This document shows, one piece after another, positions 48,213 to 51,892 of a stretch of DNA of 51,892 bases (the first letter of the stretch is position 1; the number at the start of each line of letters is the position of its first letter). The stretch covers positions 1-51,892 of the forward strand of contig JAKITK010000018.1 of the NCBI GenBank assembly GCA_021648125.1, read 5' to 3'. Source of the DNA: Lysobacterales bacterium (lineage in GTDB: Bacteria > Pseudomonadota > Gammaproteobacteria > Xanthomonadales > SZUA-36). A model generated the notes under the pieces. The model made no database searches and was not told the origin of the DNA. It saw only the letters and a list, made by a program, of their open reading frames with translations. The position numbers and the translations under genes were made by a program.

Positions 48213-49358
48213 TTATTGCCCGGTAACCGCAGTCAGCACCCGCAGGCCATTGCCGCCGATAATCTTAGCCACTTCATCTTCGTTCAGGCCGCGCTGTAAC
48301 ATCCGCATTACCACCAGCGGGAAGTCTGTGTAATCATCCCAAACCGGTTTGAAATTAGCGTCCATGTCCGTACCCAGACCGACATGGTCGACGCCAACAA
48401 TATCCACCAACTCCAGTATCCGGGTAATCATTCCATCCATGGTGGAAATGCCCAGCCCGGCGGGCCAAGCACCAATCACGCCATCCGCTTCAGCTATACC
48501 CAGCGCCAGTTCCCTAGAAATAAAGCGTGGCATCACCTGTCCCTCGCTTAATATATGAGTATGCGAACAGAAGATGGGTTTGTCGCTTATATCGAGAATT
48601 TGTGCAAGGCTGTCTAGAGATGAATGGGCACCATCAATAACCATACCTAGGCTGTTCATCTCTTTAATTATGGCTTTGCCAGCCGGGGTTAGACCGTGAT
48701 GCTCCGGCTCGGCGGTCATAATGTCGCCAAGCTCGTTATGGTGATAATGCATGGGATTAATGACTCGCAAGCCGTCGGCATAAGCCTCGTGCAGGTGTTC
48801 AATGCTGCCACCGAGGAAATCACCACCCTCAATGCCCAACAGCGCTGCAGTTTTCCCATCTATGCGTGCCTGCAGAATGTCACGGGTATTAAACACCAAC
48901 TGGACCAGCCCGCTTTTATCCAGATTCAGAAGGTTATCCATTTGAGTGCGGTAACTTGCCCAGGCCTCGCCCAGTTCAAATTCACGGGTTGAAACCAGAC
49001 CCTTGCCTTTTACTAGGTCCAGCAGCTGGAAGTCAGCCACGGCACAAAAGGTAACGGCATTCATCCCGCCTGCCTGCATATCAGCAACCGTTTTTTCTTC
49101 AAAACCGGCTTTAAGTGAGAACATTTTCATCATTGGCGAGAGACCGGTGGCCTCCCTAGCAAAGCCGATACCGGGGTGCGCATGCAGGTCAAAACTCGGG
49201 TATTTGGCAATCAGAGCTTTGGCTTTTATCAGCATTTCAGGATCAGGTTCAAAGCCCAGGGCAACCGGTACCGGGCGCAATTTAAAGTATGCCCCAAGCC
49301 CGATAGCACCTAAGGCGACTGCCCCACCAATAACAAATTTCCTTCGTGTTAATCCCAT
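48213..49358 (-). CDS. exported membrane dipeptidase family protein (M19)
   Basis: 381 residues with a Tat-type signal anchor (GLTRRKFVIGGAVALGAIG). The M19 fold has YPSFDLHAHPG (His-x-His in place of the more usual His-x-Asp), LLGIEGGD (metal-bridging Glu), VIDGAHSS, IFCSHTH and VGLGTDMDA. These zinc enzymes cleave dipeptides, including some with D-residues, and some act on lactones. The gene precedes the NTF2-like gene on the same strand. Its link to rhamnose use is only positional. Confidence 0.87.
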   Translation of the reverse strand: MGLTRRKFVIGGAVALGAIGLGAYFKLRPVPVALGFEPDPEMLIKAKALIAKYPSFDLHAHPGIGFAREATGLSPMMKMFSLKAGFEEKTVADMQAGGMNAVTFCAVADFQLLDLVKGKGLVSTREFELGEAWASYRTQMDNLLNLDKSGLVQLVFNTRDILQARIDGKTAALLGIEGGDFLGGSIEHLHEAYADGLRVINPMHYHHNELGDIMTAEPEHHGLTPAGKAIIKEMNSLGMVIDGAHSSLDSLAQILDISDKPIFCSHTHILSEGQVMPRFISRELALGIAEADGVIGAWPAGLGISTMDGMITRILELVDIVGVDHVGLGTDMDANFKPVWDDYTDFPLVVMRMLQRGLNEDEVAKIIGGNGLRVLTAVTGQ

Positions 49359-49706
49359 AATTTTCTTTCCTGTAAATTATTCAATTGACTGTATGTTACT
49401 TGCTGCGTATAGCTTTGCAGATCGCAACGAGTATCGTGGCAATGGCTGTTATCCATGCTGCGACAAGCAGTCGCCTGAGCGACTGAGGGTAGGCGATTTT
49501 ATTAGCGGCTACTGACATTAACCAGCTTACCCTAGGCTCCATTTTTGTCGCCAATCTTATTATTTGTTGATGGTTTCATTTGACACTATCTTACTGGAAT
49601 GCTCAAATACAATCAAAATCTTTCATAAATGAGCAATATCAATCATTAAAATGTTTAAAAATATGCAAATTAAAGTGGGTATTTAAGCTAATGCGGAGTG
49701 TAAGGC
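49359..49706. other. intergenic stretch holding a second copy of the rha element
   Basis: Divergent promoter region between the M19 gene and the symporter unit. GCAATATCAATCAT (49633-49646) is identical to the element between the divergent rha genes. A GGAG ribosome site (49695-49698) ends it. The 100 bases nearest the M19 gene show no structure I recognise. Confidence 0.55.
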
Positions 49707-49844
49707 ATGCCTGACAATTCAGATACCGCCATGGAAACAGGTCAGGCCGAGGGTATCTTCCCGATCTCCCAGTGCGGCGTAAATACTGTGTCCGGTGGAA
49801 GAACTTATATACTATTTACTTTAAGCGAGGCTTCTCTTAAATGA
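49707..49844 (+). CDS. 45-residue small frame coupled to the symporter gene
   Basis: ATG 49707 has GGAG eight bases ahead. The frame (MPDNSDTAMETGQ to LSEASLK) runs 45 codons without a stop and its TGA overlaps the symporter ATG as ATGA, the layout of translational coupling. It has one Cys and no signal peptide or membrane span. It could be a leader peptide that sets translation of the transporter, or a chance frame. Family unknown. Confidence 0.35.
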   Translation: MPDNSDTAMETGQAEGIFPISQCGVNTVSGGRTYILFTLSEASLK

Positions 49845-51199
49845 AACATAATCCGCATAAACTATCGGTCAGGATAAAGTTAGGCTGGGCTATAGGCGAA
49901 CTGGCAGTGGCGGCCTATATCGGGCTAACCATTGGTTTTTTACTGTTTTATGCCACCCAGGCCCTGGGTATTTCACCCTGGTTGGCAGGACTGGTGTTGC
50001 TGGCACCGAGGTTATGGGATGCTTTTACAGACCCGCTGATGGGCGCTATTTCTGACCGCACGAAATCACCTATGGGCCGCCGTCGACCCTATTTGCTGCT
50101 GGGCTCTATCCTTCTAGGACTGAGTATGATTGGGTTGTTTCATGCCCCAGAAAATGCTACCGAGATGCATAAAGCAATTTACTTATTAGTACTGTATTTT
50201 GCTGCCAGCACAGCCATCACAATATTGGATGTGCCTTATTCTTCAATGGCAGCAGAAATGACGGATGACTATGAGGAGCGTACATCTTTAATCGGCTACA
50301 AAATGGTAGCCGCACGAGTCGGAATTTTAATGGTGTTGTTTGCCACCCCGTTGATTTTTGCTAAAGGTGAAGATTTAGTCGCCGGATTTCGCCTGGTCGG
50401 CCTAGGTTTTGGGGCGTTTATTATTATTACAGGAGTGGCTTCCTTTTTCCTTACAAAAAACGCCCCACGCCTAGAGCAACCGGTGGGCAAGTTCTCAATC
50501 CGGGATGAATTAACCGCAGTGCGTGAAAACCAACCATTCCGCGCCTTATGGACAGTGTTTTTATTCCAGAACCTGGCGATTGGAGCAAGTGCTACAACGC
50601 TGTTGTATATGCTGACGTTTGTAATTAACGTAGAAAAAACCAGCATTGGCAGTTTTATGGTCATTGCTGCGGTTACAGCAACAGTTTTGACTCCAGCCTG
50701 GGTGATGCTGGGTCGAAAAATGACTAAACGCAAGGGCTATTATATTGCCCTAGTTCTGAGCATGTTGGCCCCCGTGCCATTCCTGTTTATCGCGCCCGGG
50801 GCCACCACGGCATTGTTCTTTATGCTGATATTTGTTGGTACTGCTGATGCTGCCAACCAACTATTTCCCAATTCGATGGTGCTGGATACCGTAGAAGTAG
50901 ATGAATTACGCTCCGGTGAACGCCGCGAAGGAGCCATTTTCGGTGCCTGGGCATTTTGCAGAAAACTGGGCATGACTGCGGGCGCATTCCTGGTCAGCTT
51001 GATGCTTTCCTGGTTTGGCCTGATTAAAGGCGCAAGTATAGATATGCAGCCGGAGAGTGCCATTATGGGTGTTCGCCTGAGTTATTCCTTGCTACCGATT
51101 GTATTATGGATCATTGCGCTCTTGCTGTTACAGCGTTTTAAGTTGACTGAGGAAAAGTTTGACGCCATTAAAAATCAAATTGAAGCAAAGCAAAATTAG
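49841..51199 (+). CDS. MFS sugar symporter, GPH (MelB-like) family
   Basis: 452 residues with about 12 membrane spans. LGWAIGELAVAAYIGLTIGFLLFYATQ, then PRLWDAFTDPLMGAISDRTKSPMGRRRPYLLLG (about 60-92) is the GPH-family signature, including the cation-site Asp pair. The family carries glycosides, pentosides or hexuronides with Na+ or H+. With the rha element about 200 bases upstream and the kinase and isomerase nearby, transport of rhamnose or a rhamnoside is likely. GAGG lies 11 bases ahead of the ATG; a small frame overlaps the start. Confidence 0.9.
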   Translation: MKHNPHKLSVRIKLGWAIGELAVAAYIGLTIGFLLFYATQALGISPWLAGLVLLAPRLWDAFTDPLMGAISDRTKSPMGRRRPYLLLGSILLGLSMIGLFHAPENATEMHKAIYLLVLYFAASTAITILDVPYSSMAAEMTDDYEERTSLIGYKMVAARVGILMVLFATPLIFAKGEDLVAGFRLVGLGFGAFIIITGVASFFLTKNAPRLEQPVGKFSIRDELTAVRENQPFRALWTVFLFQNLAIGASATTLLYMLTFVINVEKTSIGSFMVIAAVTATVLTPAWVMLGRKMTKRKGYYIALVLSMLAPVPFLFIAPGATTALFFMLIFVGTADAANQLFPNSMVLDTVEVDELRSGERREGAIFGAWAFCRKLGMTAGAFLVSLMLSWFGLIKGASIDMQPESAIMGVRLSYSLLPIVLWIIALLLLQRFKLTEEKFDAIKNQIEAKQN

Positions 51200-51213
51200 A
51201 CAGGACATAAACC

Positions 51214-51489
51214 ATGGATGCAAATAACAACAGTATTAAACCGAGATCTAAGCTCAGTCGCCGCGGTTTTGTACAAGCTACGGTCTTCGGGGTTAGCGGG
51301 ATGGTTACAGCAGCTCATACACAAACAATAGATCAGGGCGTGAAGGTCAAAATTACCAGCAGCAGTATCGACAAATGCCTTGAGGAACTCGGTATAACGC
51401 TACCTGAACTACCTAGTAGCGTTAGTGGTCTCAGGCTGGTGACGGCTAGTCAGGGTAGCATTGTTTTTCCTTTGCTGGACTCAGTTTGA
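51214..51489 (+). pseudogene. Tat-signal RidA-like N-terminal fragment
   Basis: 91 residues. A Tat signal (SRRGFVQATVFG) is followed by CLEELGITLPELPSSVSGLRLVTASQGSIVF, which resembles the opening of RidA/YjgF-family proteins (LGI.LP..P......GN..F). After that the frame leaves the family and stops at 51487; the neighbouring frame reads F-A-G-L at the expected place but stops soon. The normal remaining 100 or so residues are missing, so this looks like a deleted gene. AGGA seven bases before ATG suggests it is still translated, 14 bases after the symporter. Confidence 0.45.
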
Positions 51490-51545
51490 ACAATTGTCAT
51501 TGAGTTAGACTAGTGATGCGTGTTAACAAATGAATTAGAGATTGG

Positions 51546-51892
51546 TTAAACCAGAATATCGGCCAGTAACTCGCGCGCCTGCTTAGGTTCCTTGACCTCT
51601 ACGGCTACCAGTGAACAATCGCCCTGATGGCCTACGATATGCACCCCGCGAGCTGTAATTCCAGCGTCACTCATGCGTCGAGACAGACGCGCTAAAGCAC
51701 CGGGTTTATCCTCCATCCACACCACCAGATTACGGTGTGCTATCACCTGATAATCAGCATCTTGCAGCGCCAGATAGGCGGCTTCATAATCCACAGGAAC
51801 AAACTTGAATACCGCTGAAGAACCGACAACATCACCAGAAAAACTATGTAAGTTGATCTGTTTTCCTGCCAGTAGTTCGGTAATTTCCGTCA
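51546..51892 (-). CDS. ACT-domain protein, cut by the right edge
   Basis: The frame is open from the stop at 51546 to the window end, giving 114 codons plus two bases (TG) that would complete a start codon one base outside. The sequence starts TEITELLAGKQINLHSFSGD. The second half (YQVIAHRNLVVWMEDKPGALARLSRRMSDAGITARGVHIVGHQGDCSLVAVEV) is an ACT domain, the small ligand-binding unit of amino-acid metabolism enzymes. No catalytic domain is attached. A GTG at 51794 is an internal codon, not the start. Confidence 0.8.
   Translation of the reverse strand, partial: TEITELLAGKQINLHSFSGDVVGSSAVFKFVPVDYEAAYLALQDADYQVIAHRNLVVWMEDKPGALARLSRRMSDAGITARGVHIVGHQGDCSLVAVEVKEPKQARELLADILV

Noticed and set aside
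1-51892. CRISPR arrays, tRNA or rRNA genes, insertion sequences, prophage
   Set aside because: Read through on both strands; no regularly spaced repeats, no cloverleaf-like conserved TTCGAATC-type arms and no transposase or integrase was recognised.

Overview
The window looks like chromosome of an aerobic, heterotrophic gammaproteobacterium that also gains energy from reduced sulfur. The evidence is a complete Sox operon with SoxCD, a TonB receptor, a FadL-type porin, Tat signals and an intermediate GC content judged by eye. Genes are dense, many overlap by 4 nt, and no rRNA, tRNA, CRISPR array, phage or complete insertion sequence was seen. All family names come from reading motifs in the translations; no search was run.

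Layout. 1-5000: exported and membrane proteins of unknown function, a serine hydrolase and a MarR-type regulator. 5022-10033 (minus strand): an exported metallo-beta-lactamase-fold protein and a tight molybdenum-cofactor operon, moeA-moaA-moaC-mobA-moaD-moaE. 10198-11341: a two-protein YeeE/YedE (PmpA/PmpB-like) sulfur transporter. 11645-14165: a patatin-like lipase, a small exported protein and a DUF4395 membrane protein. 14451-21842 (minus strand): soxC-soxD-cytochrome c-soxX-soxY-soxZ-soxA-soxK-soxB followed by an exported DsrE-like gene. 22029-27098: a persulfide-sensor-like ArsR regulator, a FadL porin, an exported rhodanese, a ParDE module, a SoxW-like thioredoxin and a persulfide dioxygenase. 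27146-35517: a large AT-rich exported beta-helix protein, an RbgA/YlqF-like GTPase, VapBC, an MsrB-MsrA fusion, Ogt, and a LemA/DUF2207 pair. 35775-51489: a rhamnose and rhamnoside locus (amidase remnant, GH78 rhamnosidase, TonB receptor, rhaI, rhaD-type aldolase/dehydrogenase, DeoR regulator, rhamnulokinase, alpha/beta hydrolase, NTF2-like protein, M19 dipeptidase, sugar symporter, RidA-like fragment). The right edge cuts an ACT-domain protein.

How it fits together. SoxC needs molybdenum cofactor, which the neighbouring moa/moe operon makes. YeeE/YedE proteins, rhodanese, SoxW-like thioredoxin and persulfide dioxygenase handle sulfane sulfur on either side of the inner membrane. The ArsR regulator has the Cys pair (C40, C106) spaced as in SqrR/BigR persulfide sensors. 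The most interesting signal is a 27-bp AT-rich sequence that occurs, with 19-21 matching positions, in front of three separate sulfur units: the YeeE pair (11400), soxC/arsR (21931) and the persulfide dioxygenase (26136, opposite orientation). I read this as a persulfide regulon under that regulator.

In the rhamnose locus a second shared element (ATCAATCATAAA-like) lies between the divergent rha genes and in front of the sugar symporter, with a weaker copy in front of the rhamnosidase. This suggests one DeoR-controlled regulon in which intact rhamnosides are imported and split in the cytoplasm. Decay is visible here too: an amidase remnant, a RidA-like fragment and an alpha/beta hydrolase lacking its catalytic His.
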